DNA of 64,000 nt, taken from CAWFZT01 sp963820415. GTDB lineage: Bacteria; Chloroflexota; Anaerolineae; Anaerolineales; Anaerolineaceae. The stretch lies in NCBI GenBank assembly GCA_963820415.1, contig CAWFZT010000013.1, positions 62,001 through 126,000 of the forward strand, given 5' to 3'. Made by a program: the position numbers and the translations under genes. Positions 50,987 through 59,969 of this stretch are shown in pieces. The notes under the pieces were generated by a model. It made no database searches, was not told the DNA's origin, and saw only the letters and a list, made by a program, of their open reading frames with translations. How positions within the stretch are numbered: the stretch's first letter is position 1; each line of letters starts with the position of its first letter.

Positions 50987-51694
50987 ATGAAAATTGTTTC
51001 CAACGAAAAATTGATCAGCCGCAATAAGAAAATCGGACAAATCACCTCCATCGCCAGTCTGGTAATCCTTGGCGGAGGATTGTACTTTTCCTTGTCATCC
51101 TCCAATTCCTCGCTCTCTTCCTACTCGGTGACAATCACGTTTGGAGCGTTGATCCTGGGTTTCTTGCTCTCGCAGGTGGGGATTTTCTATGGAAATCGTT
51201 GGGGACGCTCTCCACGGCCAGATGAAAGGCTTATCCAATCCTTGAAGGGCCTGGAAGACAAATACACATTCTATAATTACACCACCTCCGTTCCGCAACT
51301 GCTGATTGGGCCGTCCGGTATTTGGGTGTTGATCCCGTACCCGGTCAAAGGGGAAATCACTTACGACGAGAAAAAAAAGCGCTGGAAGCAGAAGGGCGGC
51401 AATTTTTACATGAAATTCTTTGCTCAAGAAGGCCTGGGACGCCCCGATTTGGATGTTGTAAGTTTAATTAACGACGCGGAAAAATACATCGCTCAGAATT
51501 TGAAGGATTTCGATCATCCACCGGTACAGGCGGCGCTGATTTTCACCAACGAAAAGATCACCGTGGATGCCAATAACGCACCTGTGCCTACCTTGCCGGC
51601 AGGCAAACTGAAAGATTTCTTCCGAAGGAAAGCCAAGGAAGAACCAGCGCCCGTCGAAACGATCAAACTACTTCAAGCGGCGCTCCCCAAGTAA
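50987..51694 (+). CDS. Membrane protein of unknown function (NERD-like soluble domain)
   Basis: A 235-residue protein with two N-terminal membrane helices (about 20-36 and 47-68) and a cytoplasmic domain containing TTSVPQLLIGPSGIWVLIPY, which resembles the core of NERD-type nuclease-related domains. Catalytic residues cannot be confirmed. It ends convergently, overlapping the 3' end of the pseudouridine synthase gene by 27 bases. Confidence 0.7.
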   Translation: MKIVSNEKLISRNKKIGQITSIASLVILGGGLYFSLSSSNSSLSSYSVTITFGALILGFLLSQVGIFYGNRWGRSPRPDERLIQSLKGLEDKYTFYNYTTSVPQLLIGPSGIWVLIPYPVKGEITYDEKKKRWKQKGGNFYMKFFAQEGLGRPDLDVVSLINDAEKYIAQNLKDFDHPPVQAALIFTNEKITVDANNAPVPTLPAGKLKDFFRRKAKEEPAPVETIKLLQAALPK

Positions 51695-52478
51695 TTCCGG
51701 GCGCCGCCTGACGCCAACCTTCTTGGCCGGCCCCGGTTTCGAGCCTTTGGTCTGTTTTGAGGCCATAGACAGGCTCTTCAACCGTTTGACTTCGTCACGG
51801 GTGAGGTTTCGCCATTCGCGCGGCTTTAGATCGCCCAGAAGCAGCGTACCGATGCGTACGCGTATAATGCGCTGTACCGGCAAGCCGATGCGTGATCCAA
51901 CCTCACGTATCTGACGTTTTCGCCCTTCGTGCATGACCACTTTCAGCCAGCAGCCGTTACCAACTATCCGGAGTATAGTAACCTGCGCCGGAGCTGTGCG
52001 AATCCCATCCTCAAGCACCACCCCCCGCCTCCAAATGTTGAGCTGTTCCTCATCCGGTTTGCTCACAACCAGAACATGATATTCTTTCTCGTGCCCATAG
52101 CGTGGGTGAGTCAGATAGTTGGCCAACCCGCCATCGTTGGTCAACAGGATCAGGCCTTCGCTGTCGTAGTCCAACCTTCCAACAGCGAACAAATGGCCCG
52201 GGACACCGACCAGATCGATCACCGTCGGCCGCGGATCTTTGGGATCTACATCCGACAGGAACTCCGCGCGGCTTGTGCAAGGCAATATAAATCGCTTCGG
52301 CTTCCTTAGGGATAGGATGCCCGTCGACGGTGATGGTATCTTTGGAGGGATCCACTTTCATTCCTAAAATAGCCGTGACGTCATTTACCTTGACCCGTTT
52401 AGCTGAAATTAATTCTTCGCACGCTCGCCGCGAGCCAAATCCTGCTCTGGCGAGGATTTTTTGCAACCTGTCTTCCAT
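51668..52478 (-). pseudogene. rRNA pseudouridine synthase (RsuA/RluB family), frameshifted
   Basis: The N-terminal part from ATG 52478 is an S4 domain (RLQKILARAGFGSRRACEEL) followed by IALHKPRGV. The frame then fails, and the catalytic half continues in another frame with LSDVDPKDPRPTVIDLVG, GRLDYDSEGLILLTNDG (catalytic Asp) and VVMHEGRKRQIREV. Removing one C near plus position 52258 (GTTCCTG) restores a ~270-residue enzyme with a Lys/Arg-rich tail. Since members of this family are widely conserved, sequencing error is a serious possibility. Confidence 0.8.
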
Positions 52479-52485
52479 TTTTATA

Positions 52486-53058
52486 TTAATCCTTTAGCAG
52501 GCCATTATTCTCATCGGTCTGAGCTGCGGCAGCCTTCTCATAAGGCGGCAGGGCAACCAGCGAGCTCAGGCCAAAATGTTGTAAGAAATCCGCCGTAGTT
52601 CCAAACAGGATCGGCCGACCGGGTCCATCCATACGGCCCACTTCCTGTATCAACCCTTTGCTCAATAAATTCTTTAGGACCCCATCGCTGCTTACTCCAC
52701 GGATGGCATCCACACCGGGTCGGGTGATAGGCTGCCGGTATGCGATGATCGCCAGGGTCTCCAGCGCAGGCCGGGTGAGACGCGTAGTAGTATCCAGGCC
52801 AAGAAATTTCTCAATAATCGCACTGATCTGCGGAGAGGTGGTGAGCTGGACCCGACCTGCGTGCCATTGTAAATTCAAGCCTCTGCCGGATGCCAGGGTT
52901 TTCTCCAGTTCATGCAGACACTGTTCGATCTCCTGAGGGTTTCGCTCCAGCGCCCCAGCTAACTGGTCGATTGTCACCGGACCGGCAGCCACAAATAGCA
53001 TGCCCTCCAGGCAGGCTTCCAAACCGGGCGGGGCAAGCTTTTCACCTTGATCAGTCAT
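52486..53058 (-). CDS. scpB: Segregation and condensation protein ScpB
   Basis: A 190-residue winged-helix protein that bridges SMC and ScpA in chromosome condensation. It contains the family block RPALETLAIIAYRQPITRPG (about 94-113), VDAIRGVSSDGVL and LIQEVGRMDGPGRPILFGTT. ATG 53058 is the likely start; the frame is open upstream but carries no homology. scpA is not in this window. Ends seven bases before the pseudouridine synthase start, a common pairing. Confidence 0.93.
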   Translation of the reverse strand: MTDQGEKLAPPGLEACLEGMLFVAAGPVTIDQLAGALERNPQEIEQCLHELEKTLASGRGLNLQWHAGRVQLTTSPQISAIIEKFLGLDTTTRLTRPALETLAIIAYRQPITRPGVDAIRGVSSDGVLKNLLSKGLIQEVGRMDGPGRPILFGTTADFLQHFGLSSLVALPPYEKAAAAQTDENNGLLKD

Positions 53059-53159
53059 GCTATAATAGGGAATACCTCCTGCAAAAATACCCAATCGCGG
53101 CCTGGCCGACACGGGTGAATTTGATTATACCTGATAATACTGGGAGCAACTGTGCAGCT

Positions 53160-54776
53160 ATGCTCGATCTCAAAGGAAGATTTCTATCCTTGCTAAAGCC
53201 ATTTCTGCAGATTTTTATCCTCGGCTTTCTGGTGGTAATTTTCACCGGTTGTTCTGCTGCCAAACCTTCTTCTCAAAATACCATTACCGTGACCATAATG
53301 GCGGACAATAAACAGACGAGCATCCAGGCCCCACCTGGAATCACCGTTCAGGAAGCCCTCGATCAAGCAAAAATAAAGCTGGATACGTTAGACCGTATCG
53401 ACCCGCCCAGCTTTACCATCCTGACCGATGCCATGACGATCAAAGTGACACACGTACGGGAGGAATTCCAGGTCGAAGAGGTCAGCATCGATTTCGAGCG
53501 CCAGACGGTACGCAACAAATCCCTTCCTGAGGGGCAGACGCTTCTGATCCAATCTGGAAGCAATGGCACCCGCCAAATTACCTACCGGCAAGTTTTTGAA
53601 AACGACGTTCCGGGTCCACGGACTATCTTCAAGACGGTTACCCTGAGCGAACCAAAACCCGAAATCGTTATGGTTGGCGTCCAAACGCCTTTCACGGCTG
53701 TGCCAATCTCTGGAAAAATCGCCTACATCACCGCCGGAAATGCCTGGATCATGGAAACCTCGACAGCCAACCGCCGTCCCCTGGTAACCAGTGGAGACCT
53801 GGACGGACACATTTTCACCCTTTCCTCGGAAGGCACATGGTTGCTATTCAGCCGAAAATCAGATAAAGATCCCACAGAAGAGATCAATACACTGTGGGCG
53901 GTCAGCACTACCACAAAAGACCCCAAACCGATCGACCTGCGTGTGAAAAATGTGGTTCATTTTGCCTCCTGGGAACCGGGCAAAGAGTTGACTCTAGCCT
54001 ATTCAACGGTCGAACCGCGCGCCACCGCCCCAGGATGGCAGGCCAATAATGATCTAAATGTACTGAGAGTCAATCCAGACGGGATTATCCTCAAGCAGGA
54101 TAAAGTGCTCGAACCCAACTCAGGTGGAATTTATGGCTGGTGGGGTATGGATTTTGCCTGGTCGCCGGATGGGAAACTGATGGCCTATGCTCGCCCGGAC
54201 AGCCTGGGACTGGTTGACCTCGATAATGACAAGCTGGAGCCTCTCCTGGACCTGACTCCCCTACAGACCCACAGTGATTGGGCCTGGGTGCCCGGGCTGG
54301 GGTGGTCGCCAGGCCACCAGATATTGTATTCAATCACCCACGCCCCCATGGCAGGTGTGGAAAACAACGAGGCTTCGCCACTTTTCAACCTGACTGCAAT
54401 GGTAATGGACGGGGAGATTTCGATCAGTCTGGTTCCCCAAAGCGGGATGTTCGCTTACCCTTGCCCTTCGCCGATGCTAAATTCCCGTTTTCTGGTAGCC
54501 TATCTGCAAGCGATCTTCCCCGACCGGAGCGATACCAGCCGCTATCGCCTGGTGATCATGCACCAGGATGGCTCCAACCAGCAGACTGTCTTTCCACCCG
54601 AAGGTGCACCAGGGTTACAACCCCAAAAACTGGTCTGGTCTCCTTCTCCGACAAGCGCGGATGACTTGTGGTTAGCACTGACCTACCAGGGCAACCTTTG
54701 GTTGCTGAACTCACAAACAGATCAGGCCCAGCAAATCACCGGCGACGGCTCAATCAACGTCGCCGATTGGAAATAA
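53160..54776 (+). CDS. Lipoprotein with ubiquitin-like/G5 domains and beta-propeller
   Basis: A 538-residue exported lipoprotein. Signal peptide ILGFLVVIFTGC ends with the lipidated Cys near residue 31. Then comes a DUF348-type ubiquitin-like domain (ITVTIMADNKQTSIQAPPGI), and a G5-like domain about 100-180 with EEVSIDFERQTVRNKSLPEG. From about residue 190 follow WD40/TolB-like propeller blades (AWSPDGKLMAYARP, GWSPGHQILYS). Likely binds cell-envelope glycans. The start is taken as ATG 53160, which gives the signal peptide; the Shine-Dalgarno is distant. Confidence 0.82.
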   Translation: MLDLKGRFLSLLKPFLQIFILGFLVVIFTGCSAAKPSSQNTITVTIMADNKQTSIQAPPGITVQEALDQAKIKLDTLDRIDPPSFTILTDAMTIKVTHVREEFQVEEVSIDFERQTVRNKSLPEGQTLLIQSGSNGTRQITYRQVFENDVPGPRTIFKTVTLSEPKPEIVMVGVQTPFTAVPISGKIAYITAGNAWIMETSTANRRPLVTSGDLDGHIFTLSSEGTWLLFSRKSDKDPTEEINTLWAVSTTTKDPKPIDLRVKNVVHFASWEPGKELTLAYSTVEPRATAPGWQANNDLNVLRVNPDGIILKQDKVLEPNSGGIYGWWGMDFAWSPDGKLMAYARPDSLGLVDLDNDKLEPLLDLTPLQTHSDWAWVPGLGWSPGHQILYSITHAPMAGVENNEASPLFNLTAMVMDGEISISLVPQSGMFAYPCPSPMLNSRFLVAYLQAIFPDRSDTSRYRLVIMHQDGSNQQTVFPPEGAPGLQPQKLVWSPSPTSADDLWLALTYQGNLWLLNSQTDQAQQITGDGSINVADWK

Positions 54777-54787
54777 AAAAGGACTTC

Positions 54788-55741
54788 ATGAGAATATTAA
54801 TAACCGGTGCAGCAGGCTTTTTAGGATCCCACCTGAGCGCCCGCCTGATCGCAGAGGGACACCAGGTTATCGGTATGGATGACTTTATTACCGGCAGCCC
54901 CGAAAACCTGGCTGATCTGGCGGGCAATCCCAACTTCGAATTCATCCGGCATGATGTGGCTAATTTCATTTTCGTACCTGGCGAAATTGATGCAGTCATG
55001 CACTTTGCCTCTCCTGCCAGCCCTAACCCGGCCTCCCCTTTTGGATACCCCAACCTGCCCATCCAGACCATGAAGGCCGGGGCGCTCGGGACACACAATA
55101 CCCTGGGTGTGGCGCGCGCTTTTCACGCCCGCTACCTCCTGGCCTCGACCAGTGAAATTTATGGCGATCCAGAGCAGCATCCACAGAAAGAAAGTTACTG
55201 GGGCCATGCTGATCCAATCGGCAGTCGTTCAGTCTACGATGAGGCCAAGCGCTTTGCCGAGGCTTTGACCATGGCATACCACCGTTACCACAGCCTGGAT
55301 ACACGCATTGTTCGTATTTTTAACACCTACGGGCCGCGCATGCGACTTGACGATGGACGAGTTGTCCCCAATTTCATCCTGCAAGCGCTCCACGGCGAAC
55401 CTCTTACCATTTACGGGGATGGCTCACAGACGCGCAGTTTCTGCTATGTAAGCGATCTGATCGAAGGGATTTACCGCCTGCTCCTGTCCGGTGAGCATGA
55501 CCCGGTCAATATTGGCAACCCAGCCGAGATAAGTATCCTGGAATTTGCCCAGACGATCAATAAGATCGTCAATAACCCGGGTGGAATTATATTCAAAGAA
55601 GAACTACGCCTTAGCGATGACCCCCAACGCCGCCAGCCAGACATTACCCGGGCGCGGACGTTGTTGAATTGGGAACCAAAAGTCCCATTGCATGAAGGCA
55701 TTCAACATACCATACAATACTACAAGGAAAAAATTAAATAA
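54788..55741 (+). CDS. NAD-dependent epimerase/dehydratase, UDP-glucuronate decarboxylase-like
   Basis: A 317-residue extended short-chain dehydrogenase. NAD motif GAAGFLGSHL (7-16), catalytic Ser/Thr region ASTSEIYGDP, YDEAK as YxxxK (about 148-152), and substrate loops RIFNTYGPRM and QTRSFCYVSDLIEG match UDP-xylose synthases. It would make a nucleotide sugar for surface polysaccharide. Followed three bases later by gtrA. ATG 54788 with AAAAGGA upstream. Confidence 0.9.
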   Translation: MRILITGAAGFLGSHLSARLIAEGHQVIGMDDFITGSPENLADLAGNPNFEFIRHDVANFIFVPGEIDAVMHFASPASPNPASPFGYPNLPIQTMKAGALGTHNTLGVARAFHARYLLASTSEIYGDPEQHPQKESYWGHADPIGSRSVYDEAKRFAEALTMAYHRYHSLDTRIVRIFNTYGPRMRLDDGRVVPNFILQALHGEPLTIYGDGSQTRSFCYVSDLIEGIYRLLLSGEHDPVNIGNPAEISILEFAQTINKIVNNPGGIIFKEELRLSDDPQRRQPDITRARTLLNWEPKVPLHEGIQHTIQYYKEKIK

Positions 55742-55743
55742 TT

Positions 55744-56199
55744 ATGGATTTAATCAAATCAAAAGAAACTGGCCGTTTCCTTCGTTTCGCGGTGGTAGGC
55801 TGTATCGGTGCAGTAATTGACTTTGGTATCTTTAATGTGCTAACCGTTCTCAAAATTTTACCCAGTATCTGGGCTCAGGCTATTTCTTTCACCACGGCAG
55901 TGGTCAGCAATTTTTACTGGAACAGGCGATGGACCTACCAGGATTCCCGCAGCAAAACCATGACGCGCCAGTTCATCCAATTCTTCGTAGTAAACCTGGC
56001 CGGCCTGGCAATCCGCACCCCTTTGTTCGTTTACCTGGAAAAATCCCTGATCAACCTGAGCGGAAGATTTTTCCTGGCGGGGACGCCCTTCACCCCGGTC
56101 TTTATCGGTCATAACCTCTCTCTGGCTTCGGTAATTATTATCGTCATGATCTGGAATTTCTTCATCAACCGTTATTGGACGTATAATGATGTCAAATAA
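55744..56199 (+). CDS. GtrA family membrane protein
   Basis: A 151-residue inner-membrane protein with four predicted helices. FLRFAVVGCIGAVIDFGIFN at the N-terminus and the NFYWNRRWTYQD / NFFINRYWTYND repeats are family signatures. GtrA proteins help translocate lipid-linked sugars. Coupled to the upstream sugar-nucleotide enzyme. Confidence 0.9.
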   Translation: MDLIKSKETGRFLRFAVVGCIGAVIDFGIFNVLTVLKILPSIWAQAISFTTAVVSNFYWNRRWTYQDSRSKTMTRQFIQFFVVNLAGLAIRTPLFVYLEKSLINLSGRFFLAGTPFTPVFIGHNLSLASVIIIVMIWNFFINRYWTYNDVK

Positions 56200-56223
56200 C
56201 TGCACTTTCTATAACACCTGAAA

Positions 56224-57423
56224 ATGTACGCACAAACTCCACCTGACGACTCCAGTGTTCCTTCACCCTCTTTCGATGGGCAGGAACCTCCTCCTCACCC
56301 CACAATTCGCTCCTTGCGCGAATTGATCGACCTGGTCTCGGGCAAGAGTTTTAAGAGCGAGGTTGTAGAGCCATCTGGCCTGGCAGAAATTCTGCCATTT
56401 CCTTTTATGGGATTAGTAGGCCAGACCGAGATGAAAGTGGCCCTCCTGCTAGCCTTGATCAACCCAGTCATCAACGGTGTCATCCTCCTCGGACCACGCG
56501 GCACCGGGAAAACGACCGCGGTGCGCAGTCTATTGGATCTACTACCCGACATAGAGCGCAGTGCCTGTTTCTACGGCTGCCTACCCCAGGACATCGAAGC
56601 AGGTGGGATGGATGCAGTCTGCCCGGATTGCGCTCGAAAGTACGCCGAAGGGTTTCCACTGACCAAAACTGACCGTGTCAGGCTGGTGGAGTTGCCTTTA
56701 AATGCCAGGATCGATGATGTGGTGGGAGGTTTGGACGATCGGGCCTTGGTGCACGAACGGCTGCGTCTCAAGCGCGGCATCCTTGCGCAAGCTGACCAGA
56801 ATATCCTCTATGTCGATGAAGTCAACCTGCTGGGAGATGACGTTGTGGATGCCACCCTGGATGCTGCCGCCCAGGGTAAATATACTGTCAACCGCGGACC
56901 CGCCACTGCCACCTACAATGCCCGCTTCACTTTGATCGGGTCCATGAACCCTGAGGAAGGCAGCTTACGACCACAAATCATGGATCGTTTCGGGCTACGG
57001 GTTATCGTACGCGGCCTGCAGAATGCACAGGAACGCCTGGAAGCTTATCGACGCGTGCGCGCTTATACCGAGAACCCCCGTCAGATGATCGAGCTCTTTA
57101 AAAATGAAACCGACCTGGCGCGCGAGGATATCCAGGAAGCTCGCCGTCTGCTTCCACAGGTTGAATTATCAACCGACCTGGCTAACACATGCATAGAGGT
57201 GATCCAGCGCCTGAAAATCAACTCTCTCCGCGCGGAAATTAACCTGTTTGAATCTGCCAGAGCTTATGCTGCCTCAGATGGAAGAAACAAGGTAGAATTA
57301 AAAGATGTCCAGGCAGTTGCGCTTTTGTGCCTGCGGCTTCGTCGATCTTCATTTATAACCCGCTATTTCCAGGAACAAGCCGAAGAAGACCTGGAAATCG
57401 AGGCCGCTCTCAAATCTGCATAA
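56224..57423 (+). CDS. Mg-chelatase subunit I-like AAA+ ATPase (BchI/ChlI family)
   Basis: A 399-residue AAA+ ATPase. Walker A GPRGTGKTTAVRSL (about 90-103), Walker B ILYVDEVNLL (about 195-204), sensor 1 IGSMNPEEGSL and the Mg-chelatase insert region VNRGPATATYNARF are present. A Cys cluster (CFYGC...CPDC, about 117-140) lies between. No ChlD/ChlH or (bacterio)chlorophyll genes are nearby, so photosynthetic Mg chelation is unlikely. A general MoxR/ChlI-type chaperone role is more probable. Confidence 0.88.
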   Translation: MYAQTPPDDSSVPSPSFDGQEPPPHPTIRSLRELIDLVSGKSFKSEVVEPSGLAEILPFPFMGLVGQTEMKVALLLALINPVINGVILLGPRGTGKTTAVRSLLDLLPDIERSACFYGCLPQDIEAGGMDAVCPDCARKYAEGFPLTKTDRVRLVELPLNARIDDVVGGLDDRALVHERLRLKRGILAQADQNILYVDEVNLLGDDVVDATLDAAAQGKYTVNRGPATATYNARFTLIGSMNPEEGSLRPQIMDRFGLRVIVRGLQNAQERLEAYRRVRAYTENPRQMIELFKNETDLAREDIQEARRLLPQVELSTDLANTCIEVIQRLKINSLRAEINLFESARAYAASDGRNKVELKDVQAVALLCLRLRRSSFITRYFQEQAEEDLEIEAALKSA

Positions 57424-57443
57424 ACCTGAAACGGAGAAAATTC

Positions 57444-57821
57444 ATGGCAAAACCCCCACTCATCACTTCTTCTGCGCCGGACCCGGATAAAATAAATCCC
57501 AAAGATAACGAGGAAATAGTCCAGCGTGGCTGGTTATATTATGGCAAGCAAAAATACGACCAGGCGCTCGACGATTTCTCTAGAGCCTTGATCAAAGATC
57601 CGGATAATCCTGACATTATTTATGCACTCGGGATAGCCTATAAAGCCAGCGGATCCGACCAGAAAGCAATTGAGACTTTTGAAAAGGCGCTCTTACATCT
57701 GGATAAATATCAAGATGCGGTGGAAGCGCGAATGCTCTTGCGTCTGATCCACGGCCACATCAATCAGCTAAAAAATGGGGATTGGAACCTGGAAAAAGAA
57801 ATATGGCACTACGTACGCTAA
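57444..57821 (+). CDS. Tetratricopeptide repeat protein
   Basis: A 125-residue protein with two TPR units (GWLYYGKQKYDQALDDFSRA and IIYALGIAYKASGSDQKAIE). Likely a protein-protein adaptor. GGAG precedes ATG 57444. It overlaps the next gene by 19 bases, so the two are co-expressed. The partner is unknown. Confidence 0.8.
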   Translation: MAKPPLITSSAPDPDKINPKDNEEIVQRGWLYYGKQKYDQALDDFSRALIKDPDNPDIIYALGIAYKASGSDQKAIETFEKALLHLDKYQDAVEARMLLRLIHGHINQLKNGDWNLEKEIWHYVR

Positions 57822-58807
57822 GTCACCGTGAACGTCTTGAAGCATGCCTGGCTGGCGAAGAACCCGACCGAACGCCAATCGCTCTATGGCGGCATTTTCC
57901 GGTGGATGACCAGACGCCTGAGGGCCTGGCAGTTGCCACAGCGGCTTTTCAGCGCAGTTATGACTTTGACTTGATCAAAGTTACCCCTCCTTCATCTTTT
58001 TGCCTTAAAGATTGGGGTTCGGATGACCAATGGACAGGCAGCGTGGAGGGGACGCGCGATTATCAGCGCTTTGTAATCCAACGTCCGGAGGACTGGCCGC
58101 GTCTACCGATCTTGAATCCCAAACAGGGCAAACTGCGCGACCAACTCAACTGCTTACGCATCCTGATCACCGAATTCTCTCCCCAGATTCCTGTAGTTCA
58201 AACCGTATTCAGCCCGTTGGCTCAGGCCAAGAATCTGGTAGGGGGTGACAAACTCTCGATTCATCTGCGCCAGAACCCGGAAGAACTGCACGCCGGCTTG
58301 GAAAAAATCACCCGTTCGACGATTCTATTCCTGGAAGAATTGAGTAAATCAGGAGTCGACGGCATTTTCTACGCCATACAACATGCCCAATATGGGTTGC
58401 TTTCGGAAATTGAATTCCAGAAATTTGGCAGGGCTTACGATCTGAGAGTATTGGAAGCAGCCCGGTCGATGTGGCTTAACATCGGACACATTCATGGTGA
58501 AAATATCATGTTCGACCAGGTCATAGATTACCCTGTGGCGGTGCTGAACTGGCACGACCAGCATACCTCGCCCAGTCTGTCTGAAGCAGCCCAAAGATTC
58601 AAGGGCGTGTTGTGTGGAGGTCTGCGCCGCTGGGAAACCATGGTGTTGGGTACACCGATTCAGGTCCAAACGGAAGCGCAGGTGGCCATCCAGGCAACCC
58701 AAGGAAAAAGGTTCATCCTTGGCACCGGTTGTGTTATGCCAATCATCACCCCCCACGGGAATATCCTGGCAGCCCGTGAAAGCGTCACTCAAGAAGAGCT
58801 CCTCTAA
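57803..58807 (+). CDS. Uroporphyrinogen decarboxylase family protein
   Basis: A 334-residue TIM-barrel protein of the HemE/MtaA/CmuA superfamily. It begins with SHRERLEACLAGEEPDRTPI, typical of the family, and has GHIHGENIMFDQVIDYPV and FILGTGCVMPIITP, where a Cys near the C-terminus recalls the zinc Cys of the methyltransferase branch. It lacks a clear HemE substrate signature, so it may be a cobamide- or thiol-methyltransferase relative rather than a haem enzyme. The ATG 57803 start lies inside the TPR gene. Confidence 0.82.
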   Translation: MALRTLSHRERLEACLAGEEPDRTPIALWRHFPVDDQTPEGLAVATAAFQRSYDFDLIKVTPPSSFCLKDWGSDDQWTGSVEGTRDYQRFVIQRPEDWPRLPILNPKQGKLRDQLNCLRILITEFSPQIPVVQTVFSPLAQAKNLVGGDKLSIHLRQNPEELHAGLEKITRSTILFLEELSKSGVDGIFYAIQHAQYGLLSEIEFQKFGRAYDLRVLEAARSMWLNIGHIHGENIMFDQVIDYPVAVLNWHDQHTSPSLSEAAQRFKGVLCGGLRRWETMVLGTPIQVQTEAQVAIQATQGKRFILGTGCVMPIITPHGNILAARESVTQEELL

Positions 58808-58815
58808 GAGGGAGT

Positions 58816-59379
58816 TTGAGCAGCCCTCGCATTATCGCCGGTAAGGCAAAAGGCCTGCGTCTCCAATCCGTGCCGGGGGATTCGACGCGGCCCATCACCG
58901 ACCGGGTGAAAGAAGCCTTATTCAATATTATCGGTATTGATATTGTAGACGCCTCTTTCCTTGACCTTTTTGGCGGTACAGGCAGCGTGGGGATCGAAGC
59001 TTTGAGCCGTGGCGCAGCCCTGGCACGGCTGATTGAGCTCAACCAGGTTGCAGTCATTACGATTAAACGCAACCTTGAATTTACGCGCTTGAAAGACCTT
59101 GGCGAAGTCATTCACAGTGATGCTTTTGTCTATCTAAAAAGACCTGCCGACTGGGGTTTTGATTATATTTACGTTGCCCCACCCCAGTATAAGAATCTGT
59201 GGCAGAAAGCAATCCTTGAGATAGATGCAAACCCTGCCTGGCTTTCCGAAGATGCCTGGGTTATTGTCCAAATCCATCCGGTCGAATACGAAGAATTAGT
59301 GTTAAATCATATGGATGAGTTCGATCAGAGAAAGTATGGCAGCACGCTACTCATCTTTTATGAGAAAAAGACCGGCTAA
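58816..59379 (+). CDS. rsmD: 16S rRNA m2G966 methyltransferase RsmD
   Basis: A 187-residue methyltransferase. N-terminal RIIAGKAKGLRLQSVPGDST, then RPITDRVKEALFNII and SAM motif FLDLFGGTGSVGIEALSRGA are typical. The usual (D/N)PPY catalytic motif reads APPQY here (YVAPPQYKNLWQ), a variation to note. TTG start at 58816 with GAGGGAG upstream, eight bases after the preceding stop. Confidence 0.9.
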   Translation: MSSPRIIAGKAKGLRLQSVPGDSTRPITDRVKEALFNIIGIDIVDASFLDLFGGTGSVGIEALSRGAALARLIELNQVAVITIKRNLEFTRLKDLGEVIHSDAFVYLKRPADWGFDYIYVAPPQYKNLWQKAILEIDANPAWLSEDAWVIVQIHPVEYEELVLNHMDEFDQRKYGSTLLIFYEKKTG

Positions 59380-59391
59380 GGCTACTTATAT

Positions 59392-59892
59392 CTAGCCGAA
59401 ATGGATGCGCAGTTCATCTTTTTCATCGTAAGCGTAAAGAGCGGAAAAAGGGGGATCACAGGGGCCCATTCTCATCAGGCGCGGGAGTAAAACCTTTAAG
59501 TCTTCGACCAGGGGAACCTGGTCAAGGTCGTAGAGATTGATCCATTCAAGCTTTCCCTCATCCAAAGAGATAATCTCTCCACCTTCGTAATCCCCTTTAT
59601 ACACGTAAATGCCAATACCGGTCAATTCGCCAGTGTCAACCAGGACCGTTCCACATAAGGCCAGACTGGTAACTTGCAGGCCGGATTCTTCGGCCACCTC
59701 CCGTCTTGCAGCCGAAAGAGCGTCTTCTCCACCTTCGATATGCCCGCCGATGCCATTATACTGGTTGGCCCACAGGCGCTTATGCGCCGCTCCCTTCAGC
59801 AGCAATACTTGCTCGCCACGCGTCAAAAAAATAAGCGTACGCGGAATGGCTTTATAACGATCGTTATCGACGCCCTGGTCACTCCTTGGCAT
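59392..59892 (-). CDS. Nudix hydrolase (8-oxo-dGTP diphosphatase-like)
   Basis: A 166-residue hydrolase. Nudix box GGHIEGGEDALSAARREVAE, continuing ESG, is complete, and the preceding strand GEQVLLLKGAAHKRLWANQY is typical of MutT-type housecleaning enzymes. The substrate cannot be fixed. ATG 59892 is chosen; a TTG two codons upstream (59898) is an alternative. Confidence 0.87.
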   Translation of the reverse strand: MPRSDQGVDNDRYKAIPRTLIFLTRGEQVLLLKGAAHKRLWANQYNGIGGHIEGGEDALSAARREVAEESGLQVTSLALCGTVLVDTGELTGIGIYVYKGDYEGGEIISLDEGKLEWINLYDLDQVPLVEDLKVLLPRLMRMGPCDPPFSALYAYDEKDELRIHFG

Positions 59893-59969
59893 TCTCAAAC
59901 CCTTTACCTTGAAAAAATCGGTAAATAGAAAAACTTCCCAAATCTACTGGAGATTTCGGAAGTTGAGAC

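Noticed and set aside
56224..57423. Evidence for bacteriochlorophyll synthesis (BchI)
   Set aside because: No bchD, bchH or other pigment gene is nearby, and ChlI-like ATPases are common in non-phototrophs.
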